Counted from the stretch's first letter, positions 11,473 to 23,108 are shown. The stretch is DNA of 64,000 nucleotides from Schoenoplectus triqueter (GCA_964058805.1 CAXKVV010000062.1:578737-642736), one strand, 5' to 3'. Notes: generated by a model not told the origin, from the sequence alone. Translations and numbers: made by a program.

Positions 11473-14015
11473 AACTATGAAATGCTAATTTGGAAATCAA
11501 CTAAATTTCTTAAATAACAACATCATATCATTTACGAAATATAGTAATAAAGTTTTGACGTCACAATATACGATAGTTTATAATTTTAATTCTTGCATAT
11601 TAAGTAATAATTACCAACTCTATAGCGAGCAAATGAAACTCCAGAAATGAATTAAGCATTAATTATTTCTCACCGTCCACAACCCATGTGATTTAAGAAT
11701 ATTTTCTTTTAGTATATTGAAAAAACTAATATTTTTCGACATAATTATACTCCATAAAGAGTCTTATATTTTCTAGGCTCTTAAACATGTTACATCATCA
11801 CTCTTCTCCATCATTGAGTTATTTTTTTTTTTATCTGCTTGAATTCAATAGCTCATATGTAATTCTTTTCTTCTCATTTAAAATAGATGAGTGTGATATA
11901 TTTGAGTGGAATTTAACTCTTAACATGATCCATTTTTTTAGTATTAAATTTTAAGGATTTTCATGATTAATCATATTATTATGTACATCTTTATATTTAA
12001 AAAAAATTTGTTCTAAATTTTCTTAATGTGAAATTTATTAAATATATTTATTTTTTATATTATTAATTATTTAAAACGAGAACTATTTTATCGAAGCGAA
12101 ATCCGTGTTACAGCTCTAGTTAACATAAAAGCTAATAATCTGAATACTAGATAGTAAAATATTAATTGAAGTATTTTGTGTCTTTAAATAAGTCAATTTA
12201 AGTAAATTTGACACCCCTTGTTAATCTTAAAAAGGTTTGAATTATACGTGAAATAAAAACAACATTAAAGAGAATGCAAGTAAATGAAAGGATTCAACCA
12301 ATAATATGAAAAAGAAAAAAGCTTTTACCTGCTCAAGAGATGGAATTAGTTAGATTTCGTAGATTTTGTTGGTTATTAATAATAAATCGATCCGGTGATT
12401 CTGACTTTTATATTAGCAATAATAGAAAAGCTGTGCAAAAGTCTTAATTAACCTGAACTGAAGAACCTGTTTCTTTTATTAATGGCAGGAGTGGATTGGG
12501 GCCATAGCCTTTGGTTAAAACTAATGGAGGACAGTTCACTAGAGTGCAACATCTTTAAATACATGTCACCCTATTACATCTCGCCCAAAATATCTTCATT
12601 TTATTTTTATTTTTCTAAATCATTTTTCGCATATCATAGTCACGTTCACATCCGATCCAAAAGATTGAAGCCTACAGAGTCACTGTGAGTTGATCTCACA
12701 ATTTCAACTGGATTAAGTATTCTGTTGAGTTGGAATGAAAATTACCCCTTTATTGAAATTCCAGGTACTGTGCTCTACGTGGAATCTGGATCTACAATGT
12801 ATTTGAAGAGATTGCATCGGTGTGTGTGTTGTTATTTCTCTTCATATTGAAGAGCGTCGCATGGTTTTTGCTGCAAACTCTCAACTATCATGTACTGTCA
12901 TTTGAAATGTTTACAGCAGACATTTACTAGGCGAGCGAGTTAACAGACATTAATAGATAATGTTTATAGCAGTACCGAATTGTAAACTGAAACTGCTGAT
13001 ATTCCTCTAAAAACCATGTTACTTCATCAATTGTCACGTCCCGAATTAAAAAAATAATGTTCAAAGATGATAGCTATGACCTATACTTAAAGACACACAT
13101 ATAAAGGCTTAAAAATACATAAGTAAATTATTTATCACAATAAAATAATAAATATTTATTTATAAATTATACATGCCATAATAAATAATAATAAATAAAA
13201 ATCAGGATTTTGCGAAAAACTAAAAAATATATATTATAGAACGAGATGGCGCCATGAAGACAACTAATAATCAAATAAGTTAACTATCAACTCATAAGAA
13301 ATAAATATAAATAAACATAAATCCAATCAGCAATTGAATCATGAAAATCTCGTAAGTCCTCACAGTCTTTTATCTAACTTCATAACTGGACCTCACAACC
13401 ATCATGAAACATGAGTAACAAGTTACTCAATGTGGTTTTAGATCCAGCACTAAGATATTGAATATATCTAGATTTAAACTTAAAACTCATTTAATTTAAT
13501 TCATAATAGATATATAACAAACAAATACATAATATCAAAATTGCAATTTTGAAGTTGATTTACTTATTTCTTAAGTATTATATAAAATGAATGCAAAAGA
13601 GTTTATAAAAAACGTACTACATGAATGTCATAATAATTTTTATCAAAGAAATAAAATATATGTGAAACATAATAATAATATAAATACAAGAGTCAACTCC
13701 AAATCATACATACATATGACTTAGTGAGATCTAGAATTTAAAAGAAAAATCAACTATGACAGAATTAACTCATTATACCATGTTAATTGGTTGCTGACAA
13801 CGACATGATGAACTCACTGTACCGTGTTTTGGAAACAAATTAATTCCGCTCAATCCCTTACTAATATTTGGAACGAACAATGGCTCAATTTATCAAATTT
13901 GTAAAATGGATAGAAGTAAATTATTATGAAGCATCTATTAATCAGATTAAGAGGGGAGGGGGACTACCTGAATAATAGAATAAAACAAAACAAACTAATC
14001 ATGACAAACATAAAA
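11473..14015. other. AT-rich intergenic DNA, possibly an old LTR fragment
   Basis: No gene is recognised. A TGTCACGTCCCGAA sequence at about 13033 resembles the first bases of some plant Ty3/gypsy LTRs. A purine-rich run (AAGAGGGGAGGGGGA) lies at about 13950. No matching second LTR or internal domain was found. Confidence 0.35.
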
Positions 14016-14130
14016 TGACAAAATAGTCAATGAAAAACACACAAAGTGGCAAAATAGTCAATGAAAAACACAAAGTGGCAAAATAGTGATTGACAAATAT
14101 AAAATGACAAAATAATTACTGATAGAAATA
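14016..14130. repeat. Short minisatellite, about 4 units of 28-31 bp
   Basis: Units of the form TGGCAAAATAGTCAATGAAA follow one another, degenerating toward the right. Confidence 0.7.
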
Positions 14131-14183
14131 AACTCAACCATCATAATCACAATAACCATGATGTAACTCCTTAATCATAAATT

Positions 14184-14815
14184 GATGTAACTAATATCAA
14201 AGCCCATATATTATTTCCATGGAAGAGGAAGATTGAACTGTAAATTAACATCACAAAAAAGATGTTCTACAAAGCTAAATGCAAGAACTACACAGTTTCA
14301 GTAACCACTAACCGATGGTTTTATATTTTGCAACTTAACTTCCACAAAAGAAGTTATGTCAATATACAAAATCCTGCTGACCAGTACACCTGTTTTCATC
14401 TTTATAAACATCCATATGAAAAAGCTAATAGTTAAAACAATTACTACATTACTCAGTATTATTATAGTTCTTGTTATAGCATGACCATCTTTCCAATAAT
14501 TTGCTTTGTCTTTAATCTATGTACCTAAGGTACTTTAATGAAATTTTAAGAACAAACAAACATCATCAACTGTCCTTCCTAAATTGCCCCCAATATGAAA
14601 TGAGTACGACATAAATAATCTCATTGACTGGTCTATTGACTAATAATACCTTCCCAAAATCAATAAAGGAAAGATCTTTCATTAATGACCGCTTGATTGG
14701 TTCAACAGCTTCTGTCAATTTATACTTAAAAAGCAAACTGATTTTCTGTATACAACGATAAGCCTATGAAAACAAGCTTACACAAGGAACAACAAAATCC
14801 AAAAAAGAAAAGTAG
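14184..14815 (-). repeat. Block homologous to the intron of the kinase-like gene
   Basis: The block matches 37808-38400, within intron 1 of the gene at 35480-38754, in the same orientation. Shared anchors include CAGTAACCACTAACC, CAATATACAAAATCCTGCT and CTAAATTGCCCCCAATATGA. The match ends at or near the GGAACAAC anchor on the right. The kinase coding sequence itself is not present to the left. Either this is the remnant of a duplicated gene whose exons were lost, or both loci carry the same dispersed repeat. Confidence 0.75.
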
Positions 14816-15070
14816 TAATTTTTTACAACTTCCTTGTAATTTACTTTTACAATGATAAGCCTATGGCATAAATGATCTCAGTGGCTGGTCTATTGATTAA
14901 TAATACCTTACCACAATCAATAAAGGAAATATTTACATTAATGACCGCTTGATTGGTTCAACAGCTCCTGTCAATTTAGACTTAAAAAGCAAACTGATTT
15001 TCTGTATACAACGATAAGCCTATGAAAACAAGCTTACACGAGGAACAACAAAATCCAACAAAAATCTAGT
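14605..15070. repeat. 256-bp tandem duplication within the intron-like block
   Basis: The segment at about 14605-14815 recurs at about 14861-15070 with a constant offset of 256 bp and a few substitutions; TACAACGATAAGCC, for example, is at 14751 and 15007. The kinase gene intron has a single unit. Confidence 0.8.
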
Positions 15071-15098
15071 AGTTTTTTACAACTTCCTTTTAATTTTC

Positions 15099-15748
15099 AC
15101 AAAAGCATAATGTATCAACCAACTAGCAATTATATGAATAGGACTTGCAGCAGAAAATGGAAGATAAATTAAGTTCCTTTTCATTTACAAAAAGCTTACA
15201 CGACACATATGCACTACTTCCTTTTAATTTTCAAATATGGGTACCAGCATTATATAATTTTGATTAAAAAAGCAATGTGACACAGTTAGTTACATATAAA
15301 ACAAGACATATGATACATTGTAACTATAAGTATTATAAAGGCTATAAGGAACTGAAGATAAGGAGAAGTTAACTGTATCTTTTTCAGCACCATTCAAAGC
15401 CAAGCCAACAATCCATCACTAATACCAGAGCTGGTATTGGTACCAGCTGATACAAACACAAGATGAAACAGGGAATCACAGTTTTATAAGAATTGAGTAC
15501 ATTTAGTTAAAATTTAGGATCTCAGAATTCAAAAATGTGTGGATTTTGGTTCTGGTACAAACTATTGGCTATAATCTGTTTAAATGCAGAAGATAGTATG
15601 TTGATACACAGTATCTTCTTAGAGCCAATAATCCATCACAGAAAATGCAGAAGATGGTATGCATTTTCACAAAAGCACAATGTATCAACTAATTAGCAAT
15701 TATATGAATAGGACTTGCAGCAGAAAATAGAAGATAAATTAAGTTCTC
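15099..15748. repeat. Pair of about 80-bp direct repeats
   Basis: Positions 15099-15176 and 15664-15748 are near-identical (shared core CAATTATATGAATAGGACTT, then GCAGCAGAAAAT). The DNA between and around them has no recognisable gene. Confidence 0.7.
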
Positions 15749-16180
15749 TCAAGAAACAGTTGGATAAAAAAAACTCCACGCAATGTTGATGTGGTAACGT
15801 GCAGGCAGTTGACAAGTGCAGTACATCAGTACTGAAGTATACTGGAAAGTAGTTACTCTTTTCAATCCTTATTCTACTTAGTATCAAATTGAGGTTTTAC
15901 ACCAAGGAAAAAAACATAAATTACAATGTAAAATTGGCACTAATGAAGAGAAATAAACCAGAAAAATGCCTAATTTAGAATAAGTTCTGGATCCGCTCAG
16001 TATCAGACAGGTTTAGATCAGATAGCAGTGAAGTAAGTACCTCCAGAATTTACCATTACTTGTTTACTATGTAAACTGTTAAAGCTTGACAGGTACAAAA
16101 CTAAATCAGTTACAAGTATAGCCTAGCCTGTGAGTTTGTGTTCTCAAAATTCGTGATAGGGAAAATATAATAATACCAGC

Positions 16181-16255
16181 AAAACTAGTGAGTTCACTTA
16201 AACAGTAACTTCTTCATCTTTCTATAGTTACTGTTTAAGTGAACTCACAAGTTTT
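16181..16255. repeat. Near-perfect short hairpin
   Basis: A 29-nt arm at 16181-16209 is complementary to 16227-16255 with one mismatch, around a 17-nt loop. It stands alone, about 135 bp left of the copia insertion. It may be a very small foldback element or a small-RNA-like hairpin. Nothing in the sequence decides between these. Confidence 0.8.
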
Positions 16256-16390
16256 CTATCTTTCAATGTACTTGCAAAAAAGACTGCAGTCGCACATGCC
16301 TATAATCATTGCCTAAGCTTGTAACTGTTTTGCTAATTCCATTTCACTTTTGTGCAACACGGCCAGTACTTTCTGATACCAGTATAGGTA

Positions 16391-16395
16391 CGAGT
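16391..16395. repeat. Target-site duplication of the copia element (CGAGT, left)
   Basis: CGAGT directly precedes the 5' LTR and is repeated at 23104-23108 directly after the 3' LTR, as expected for copia integration. Confidence 0.95.
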
Positions 16396-16653
16396 TGTTG
16401 AAAAATGATTCAAACTTGATTCAAACGAAGGGATGGGAGTCTGTCTGGAGTGTTTTGAATTTGAATTTTCTATTTCTGGCGCTGTGTTATTTTTTAACCT
16501 TTTTATTTTAAACGTGTGGTGACTGTTAAACACAGTCTGAAGGGTTGCCTTTATTTTTCATTATATATAGTATCAGTACTGTAATTCAATACTCAAGAGA
16601 ATAGAAAATCATTGTGTGTTTCCTCTCTCTGTTTCCCTTGTTTAAATCCAACA
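16396..16653 (+). repeat. Copia 5' LTR
   Basis: The 258 bp start with TGTTG and end with CAACA. A TATA-like TATATA lies at about 16563, followed by a CT-rich leader. No difference from the 3' LTR was found. Confidence 0.95.
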
Positions 16654-16656
16654 TAG

Positions 16657-16668
16657 TGGTATCAGAGC
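16657..16668 (+). promoter_or_regulatory. Primer-binding site (initiator-Met tRNA)
   Basis: TGGTATCAGAGC begins three bases after the 5' LTR. It is the usual plant copia site complementary to the 3' end of initiator methionine tRNA, from which minus-strand cDNA synthesis is primed. Confidence 0.95.
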
Positions 16669-16681
16669 CAAAGATCCTTGT

Positions 16682-19600
16682 ATGTCAGATTCCATGAATC
16701 AATCACCAATACCTCAATTTGATGGAGAGAATTACAATTTCTGGTGTATTAAGATGAAAACTCTGTTGAAATCGCATGGCTTATGGGATGCAGTAGAGAC
16801 TGGTGTGACTGGCACAGACACAGAAAGTGTGAAGAAGGATTCTAGGGCTATATGTTTGATTCAGCAAGGAGTGAGTGATGTTGTTTTCCCAAAGATTGCA
16901 GCAGCAGAGACGGCAAAAGATGCATGGACAAATTTGTCAACATCTTATGAAGGCAACACTCGAGTTAAGACGATGAAATTGCAGGGTTTGAGAAGAGAAT
17001 TTGAGACTTTGCTGATGAAGCCTGTTGAGAGTGTTCAATTGTTTTTAACACGAGTACAGAACATTGTGAATCAGATGAAAGTGCTTGGAGGGACGGTGAC
17101 AGATGAGATGGTGGTGTCCAAAGTGTTGAGGAGCCTGAAACCTGAATTCGATCATGTAGTGGCTGCAATTGAGGAATCTAAAGATCTGACAACATATTCA
17201 TTGGATGAACTTTCTGGATCTCTTCAAACACATGAGTCCAGACTAAGAAGAAGGGAAGAGGTAATAGGAGAACAAGCCTTTTATGTAAGGGGTGATGCAA
17301 TGAGAGGAAGAGGACGGAGAGGCAGAGGGTATGGATCCAGAGGGGGCAGAACCAGTAGAGAGTCAAGTTCTCAAGGAGGAAGAACAACTGATTCATATGA
17401 TCAAGATTCTTCAGAAGAATACAAGAAGAGTGTGAGGTGTTATAATTGTAACAAGTTGGGACATTATCAGGCTGAATGCAAGGAGTCTGGTAAAAAGGTA
17501 GTTCGTTGCTATCACTGTAACAAATTAGGTCATACCAAGGCACAGTGCTATACCAGAAAGAGGGAAGAAGAGCAGGCCAGTTTTGCGCAAGAAGGAGAAG
17601 AGGTGCAAGAAGAAGAGAATGAAGATGTGTTGTTCATGGCGTCTACAGGGCATGAAGTTGACCCAACCAGTATTTGGTTTCTGGATAGCGGTTGTTCTAA
17701 CCACATGTCAGGTCACAGGGACCAATTTGTTACTCTGGATGAGGCATTTAAGCGACAAGTGAAATTGGGAGATAGTAAAGCAATTCATGTAGAAGGAAAA
17801 GGGATTGTTTCAGTAATGACTGCAAGTGGTATGAGACATCTCAGAAATGTTTATTTTATTCCCAAACTGTCTCAAAATCTACTTAGCATTGGTCAGTTAA
17901 CCGAAAATGGATATGCAGTAGCATTTAATGGTAAAACCTGCACAATTAGGGATGAATCAAGTGATCAATTAATTGCAACAGTAGAGATGGCTCCAAATAA
18001 ACTTTTTCCTCTAGAAATGATCACAGTAAAGGACCATGCGCTTATTACCAAAGAAGTGAAAGTGTCAGATTTATGGCATCAAAGATATGGTCATTTAAAT
18101 GGAACAAGTTTGAAGTTGTTGAATCAGAAAGGGTTAGTACATGGTTTGCCTGAAATTGATGATTTGGAGTTCTGTGAGGGGTGCGTATATGGCAAGCAGT
18201 CCAGGAAATCTTTTCCTAAACACCAAGGAAGAAAGACTGAGGAGATTTTGGAGGTTATACACACTGATTTGGTGGGTCCTATGAAAACTACATCATTAGG
18301 AGGCAGTAAGTACTTTCTACTATTCACTGATGACTTTAGTAGAAAAAGCTGGATTTATTTTCTTGGGGCAAAATCAGAAACCTTTGCACAGTTTAAAAAA
18401 TTCAAGGCTTTGGTAGAGACTCAAACTGGAAATAAAATTAAAATCTTGAGGTCTGATAATGGAGGTGAATTTACATCTAAAGAGTTCAATGAGTTTTGTG
18501 ACAGAGAAGGGCTGCATCATGAGCTAACCACACCGTACACTCCACAACAAAACGGTGTGGCAGAGAGAAAGAATAGGACAGTGATAGAAATGGGAAGAAG
18601 CTTATTGAAGCATGCCAAACTTCCAAAAGATTTCTGGGCAGAAGCAGTTGGAACAGCAGTGTATCTCTTAAATCGAGCACCAACAAAGGCTTTAAATGGA
18701 GAAACACCAATTCAGGTTTGGTCTGGTAAGAAACCGGATGTAAGTCATTTAAAGGTTTTTGGTTGTATAGCTTATGGGTTCATAAATGAGCAAAAGAGGG
18801 ATAAACTTGACAACAAGGCTTTGAAACAGATCTTTATTGGTTACAGTGAAAGAACCAAGGGGTATAGGCTGTATAATCCAGTAGATGGAAAGGTTACAGT
18901 AAATAGAAGTGTTGTGTTTGATGAAGGAAATTATTGGAACTGGAATGAAAAAGAGGAGGCTAAAATTGATGGAACAGTAACTGGTACGGCAACAATTGGA
19001 GATGAAATTGAGGATATGTGGGGAAGAAGTGAGAGTAATGAAGAGCAGGAGATACAAACCAGAGAAGAGAGGACAGAAATACCCTTGAAAACTTATGTCA
19101 GGAGAGGGAAAGAAACCAGGAAAGATGTCAGTGAGATAAACCGAAAAACCAGGACTTTAGCTGATCTATATCAGGCTACGCATGCCATGCTGGTGGCTGA
19201 TCCAACCTGTTTTGAAGAGGCAGCGAATAAAGAGGAGTGGAACAAGGCAATGCAGGAGGAAATTGCAGCAATAGAGAGGAATAATACATGGAATTTGGTC
19301 AGGTTACCTGAAGGGAAAAATGTTATAAGTGTAAAGTGGTTGTATAAAACCAAGATAGGATCAGATGGAAAATTAGTAAAGCACAAGGCAAGATTGGTTG
19401 TGAGGGGATTTACTCAGGAACAAGGAGTGGATTTTGACGAAACATTTGCTCCTGTGGCTCGTTTTGAGACAATAAGAACCATATTGGCTATAGCAGCTCG
19501 GCTAAAACTGACTGTACATCAGTTTGATGTTAAGTCTGCGTTTCTAAATGGTGAGTTAAAGGAGGATGTTTATATTGAACAACTAAGGGGATTTGAGATA

Positions 19601-20313
19601 CATGGTAAGGAGGAGATGGTATACAAACTGAATAAGGCGTTGTACGGTTTAAAACAAGCTCCACGAGCTTGGTACAGCAAGATTGATGGATACTTTGCAG
19701 AAAATGGTTTTGTGAGGAGCAGCAGTGAACATAGTCTGTATGTGAAGAAGACTGGATCAAATGATTTCTTGCTTGTGTGTATTTATGTAGATGATATGAT
19801 CTACATGGGGTCAAATCAGGATTTGATTGAGAAATTTAAAGAAAGTATGAAGAGGAAGTTTGAGATGACAGATTTAGGTGTGTTAAAATATTTTCTGGGA
19901 CTGGAAGTAACACAGGATGATGAGGGAATCTTTGTATCACAGAGGAAGTATGCAAAGGATTTGTTGAGCAAGTTCAATTTGGGAAACTACAATGCAGTCA
20001 GTACACCAATGAATGCAAAAGAAAAACTGATAAAAGAAGATGGAAGTCCTTTGGCAGATGCTGCAAAATATAGGAGTTTGGTTGGAGGACTCATATATCT
20101 CACACATACACGTCCTGATATTTCATTTCCAGTTGGAGTCGTGTCCAGATTCATGCACAATCCCACAAGGCACCATATGGGAGCAGCAAAGAGGATACTT
20201 AGATATATTGCTGGAACTGTTGAATTCGGGTTATGGTATGCAACTGATAATACAGAAAAGTTAACAGGATATAGCGATAGCGACTGGGCTGGATGCTATG
20301 AGGACATGAAAAG
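16682..20313 (+). CDS. Copia gag-pol polyprotein, major part (gag to start of RNase H)
   Basis: The frame starts at the ATG 14 bases after the primer-binding site. In order it encodes a gag-like region with two CX2CX4HX4C zinc knuckles (residues 253-266 and 276-289); an aspartic protease with LDSG around residue 335; a GAG-pre-integrase segment near 464; an integrase core with a D529, D592, E628 triad (35 residues between the last two); reverse transcriptase with YVDD at 1035-1038; and the start of RNase H (YSDSDW near 1197). No stop or frameshift is present up to the insertion point. The nested LTR begins at 20314 and supplies an early stop at 20324-20326. The rest of RNase H continues in the correct frame at 22420. 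Confidence 0.95.
20309..20313. repeat. Target duplication of the nested LTR (AAAAG, left)
   Basis: AAAAG lies immediately before the nested element and again at 22415-22419 immediately after it. Confidence 0.93.
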
Positions 20314-21754
20314 TGTTAGTTTGTAATAATCTTGAAGTCAATAATACGATAAATTTGTTATATAAAGCTTTGTTCATGAATTGGATATTTAAATGATATT
20401 TTGTTTCCTTGAGTATTATTGAATTTATGAATCATTCCGAGTTCATGACTGGAATTGTGAAACTTCATAATATAGAATATACTCTTAAAAGTCACTAACC
20501 AAGGTAATTAGCATGAACACTAATTAACCGCTATCAGGTTAGTATGTGGATTAAATGATGGTCAAGTTTTACAGACCATAGACAAAGAGTTGTCATTTTA
20601 ATCACATAGATAGATGTTCTAGGAACATCGTATTTGACAGACCCCGAATGAAACATTAAATGGAATTGTGTTCGTGTCATTAATGTTTTCGTTCAGTGTT
20701 AAATTCTAAAGTATGAGGTATTCATCTTTCTTACATAAGATATGTATGTGTGTGATTTCTACCAAACGTTATCCGTAAAAGGTGGCTATAAAGGTAGCTC
20801 TTCGGTATACATAACTTATGCGGAGGAAGAGATGGTTTGCCAAAAATACTATTGTCCCTCGTATTTCTATACGAGTTATAGCATCACTGGGCCCCTTGAT
20901 AGAGTAAGATTATCTGCTAGCAGTATAATTACAAGAGTAATTATATTTGATAATTTACTCAGGATCAAGAAAAGATTAAGTTTGCAAGGATGACACATAC
21001 CTACCTTGAAACTGATCTGATAGCTATGAGACAAAAGAATTAAACACAAGTAAATAGTTTACTGGATCATGATATTGTACAGTACATCATCATCTGTGTA
21101 ATTGGATGGTCATAGTGCATTCTGCCAGATGCCTCCTATGATTATAGAAGTTAAAACAGTTTTAACTCTATTTACCAACATAACACGGATCCTGTCGGGT
21201 CACACCGTATAGGAGTTAATCGGAGAATCTTATTGATTAATTATAAATTGTTTATAATTAATAATAAGATGGTTATAATTAATTATATATGATATAATTA
21301 TATTTGTCATAGAGATGACAAGAAGCAAAAATCAGATTGAATTTATAACGTGTTGGACACGTCGTATAAATTCGCCGAAACAACAACCGAGAAAAATATA
21401 ATTGTACATGACAATTATATATATTTGATTTGGATTTTAAATGTTAATTATGGATTTGAATTATGGGCCAAAGCCCATTTATAATTAAAGCCTTAATTAA
21501 TAATTAAAAGCCCAAAATCAGAAAAGCCCAAAAAAGCCCAAAATTGAAAAGCCCAAAATCCGAAAAGCCCATGCCGACCTCCAAGGGTATTTTGGTAATT
21601 TGTCCAAAAGCCCAAGGGTATTTCGGTAATTTGGCAAAAGCCCAATGGCATTTTGGTAAATTGAATGAACTTTAAGGGTATTTTGGTCTTTTCACTTTGA
21701 AACCTCCCTACTATTCACGAGGGCATTTTGGTAATTTGGCAACTCCACTTTTTC

Positions 21755-21762
21755 TATAAATA
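21755..21762 (+). promoter_or_regulatory. TATA box of the solo LTR
   Basis: TATAAATA is followed by a GAGAG/CT-rich leader and conserved in the truncated copy (936-943). It probably positions LTR-driven transcription outward into the remaining copia RNase H sequence. Confidence 0.7.
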
Positions 21763-22193
21763 GAGGGGTAGGGTGAGAGAGAAAGTTCCACCAAATCAGT
21801 TCTACTTTCTCTCTCTCGGTATACGGTTGTTTCAGAATTCACGGGATCGGTGAATAGTGTTTTTACGAAAGTTGCGGTATTTCTGCACATTTGTGAAACA
21901 GAATTACTACGAGTCGTGAATAGTACTATTTCGTCTTTTCTCGGGTGAATAGTGTTTTTGCGAGAAACCGCGGTTTACGGTATTTCTGGCAAAAGAAATA
22001 AACCGCTCTCTGGTCAGTCCTGGTGGATAACCTACAGAGGCATCAGACGTTTGGTGCTCCGAGACAAGCCGATTTTCATTCCAATTGAAATTTGGAAGCG
22101 AGGTATAACATTTTATATTAATCTATTTAATTGTTAAGTAGATTAATATTTTAGAAATCAATCATGGAGTAGATCAATAAAGGTTTAAAGAGG

Positions 22194-22369
22194 TGTGTAT
22201 CTCTCGGTAATCATCCGACACATCACTTTAACCCTAAGCTTAAGTTAGAAGTAAAATAATATTTTACCGTCTTTTGTAAAGGATTAAATGTCTGTAACTC
22301 TCGGTTATTATCCGACATACTTTAATCCCTAACTTAAGTAGAAGTAAAATTTTTGTTCTACGGTCTTTC
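22194..22369 (+). repeat. Imperfect tandem repeat in the LTR U5 (about 80-90 bp unit)
   Basis: Two adjacent units share CTCTCGGT-AT-ATCCGACA, CTTTAA-CCCTAA and AAGTAGAAGTAAAAT-type blocks (22194-22276 and 22288-22369). The same pair is present at about 1375-1550 in the truncated copy, so the duplication predates both. Confidence 0.75.
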
Positions 22370-22419
22370 CGCAGCTTGAGCATTAACGGGATTTGGGCAT
22401 TCCGAATCCCAACAAAAAG

Positions 22420-22858
22420 CACATCAGGGTATTTATTTTTCTTAGGATCAAGTCCAATCAGCTGGAGATCCAAGAAGCAACCAACTGTAGCTCTTTCATC
22501 AACCGAGGCAGAATACGTGGCTATTTGTGCAGCAGCGTGTCAGGCAGTATGGCTGAAACGAGTTCTGGATGATGTTGGCAGTAAACAGGAGGGAGCAGTA
22601 ATGTTAAAGTGTGACAATAAATCCACAATTGCAATGTGTAAGAATCTCGTTCATCATGGAAGATCAAAGCATATTGATATTAAGTTACATTTTATCAGGG
22701 AATTAGTTGGAAGTGAAGCAGTTGGACTGGAATATGTTCCGACTATGGAACAGAAAGCTGATATACTGACAAAAGCTCTGACAACTACTGAGTTTCTGAT
22801 GATGCGAAGGAAAATTGGTGTTATCAAGTATGAATCAAGAGGGGGTGTTGAAAAATGA
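22420..22858 (+). CDS. Copia polyprotein, C-terminal RNase H part (separated by insertion)
   Basis: The frame continues the RNase H domain after the nested LTR: STEAEY, a DNKS motif, KHIDIK and a terminal KADILTKAL signature are all present. Counting across the insertion, and removing one copy of AAAAG, the two parts are in frame with no stop and total 1356 codons, a normal copia length. The stop codon at 22856-22858 lies inside the 3' LTR, which starts at 22846. On its own this part lacks a native start. An upstream frame from the LTR runs into it at 22376, but that is likely fortuitous. Confidence 0.93.
22835..22845 (+). promoter_or_regulatory. Polypurine tract
   Basis: The AAGAGGGGG-type purine run immediately precedes the 3' LTR and is the expected plus-strand primer site. 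Confidence 0.9.
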
Positions 22859-23103
22859 TTCAAACTTGATTCAAACGAAGGGATGGGAGTCTGTCTGGAG
22901 TGTTTTGAATTTGAATTTTCTATTTCTGGCGCTGTGTTATTTTTTAACCTTTTTATTTTAAACGTGTGGTGACTGTTAAACACAGTCTGAAGGGTTGCCT
23001 TTATTTTTCATTATATATAGTATCAGTACTGTAATTCAATACTCAAGAGAATAGAAAATCATTGTGTGTTTCCTCTCTCTGTTTCCCTTGTTTAAATCCA
23101 ACA
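22846..23103 (+). repeat. Copia 3' LTR
   Basis: The 258 bp are identical by eye to the 5' LTR and are followed by the CGAGT target duplication at 23104-23108. Confidence 0.95.
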
Positions 23104-23108
23104 CGAGT

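Larger units (their letters stand above)
20314..22414 (+). mobile_element. Solo LTR (2101 bp) nested in the copia RNase H region
   Basis: The insert begins TGTTAG, ends CCCAACA and is flanked by 5-bp AAAAG duplications. It has no internal domains, no internal pair of LTRs and no primer-binding site, so it is best read as a solo LTR left after recombination between the two LTRs of a larger element. A TATA box (TATAAATA, 21755-21762) is followed by a CT-rich leader. Positions 20990-22414 match 186-1595. The LTR length and TG...CA ends would suit several Ty3/gypsy or large copia lineages; the superfamily cannot be decided without internal sequence. The alternative, a non-autonomous element that naturally lacks internal domains, is less likely but possible. 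Confidence 0.88.
16396..23103 (+). mobile_element. Young Ty1/copia retrotransposon carrying a nested solo LTR
   Basis: The element is bounded by two 258-bp LTRs (16396-16653 and 22846-23103) that I read as identical, each beginning TGTTG and ending CAACA, and by a CGAGT target duplication. It has a primer-binding site complementary to initiator-Met tRNA, a gag-protease-integrase-RT-RNase H frame and a polypurine tract before the 3' LTR. Domain order with integrase before RT is diagnostic of copia. Without the 2101-bp insertion and its 5-bp duplication the element would be about 4.6 kb. Identical LTRs point to very recent insertion. The nested insertion means this copy cannot now express a complete RNase H. 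Confidence 0.97.

Noticed and set aside
13033..13970. Possible Ty3/gypsy LTR, based on TGTCACGTCCCGAA and a purine-rich run.
   Set aside because: No second LTR, no TG...CA closure with a target duplication and no internal domain could be found.
13960..13985. Possible splice acceptor relic of a second kinase-like gene.
   Set aside because: The similarity to the real acceptor is short, and the sequence beyond it does not resemble the kinase coding region; kept only as a hint in the intron-duplication finding.
16965..19814. Minus-strand frames of 60-121 codons within the copia element.
   Set aside because: They are shadows of the strongly coding plus strand.
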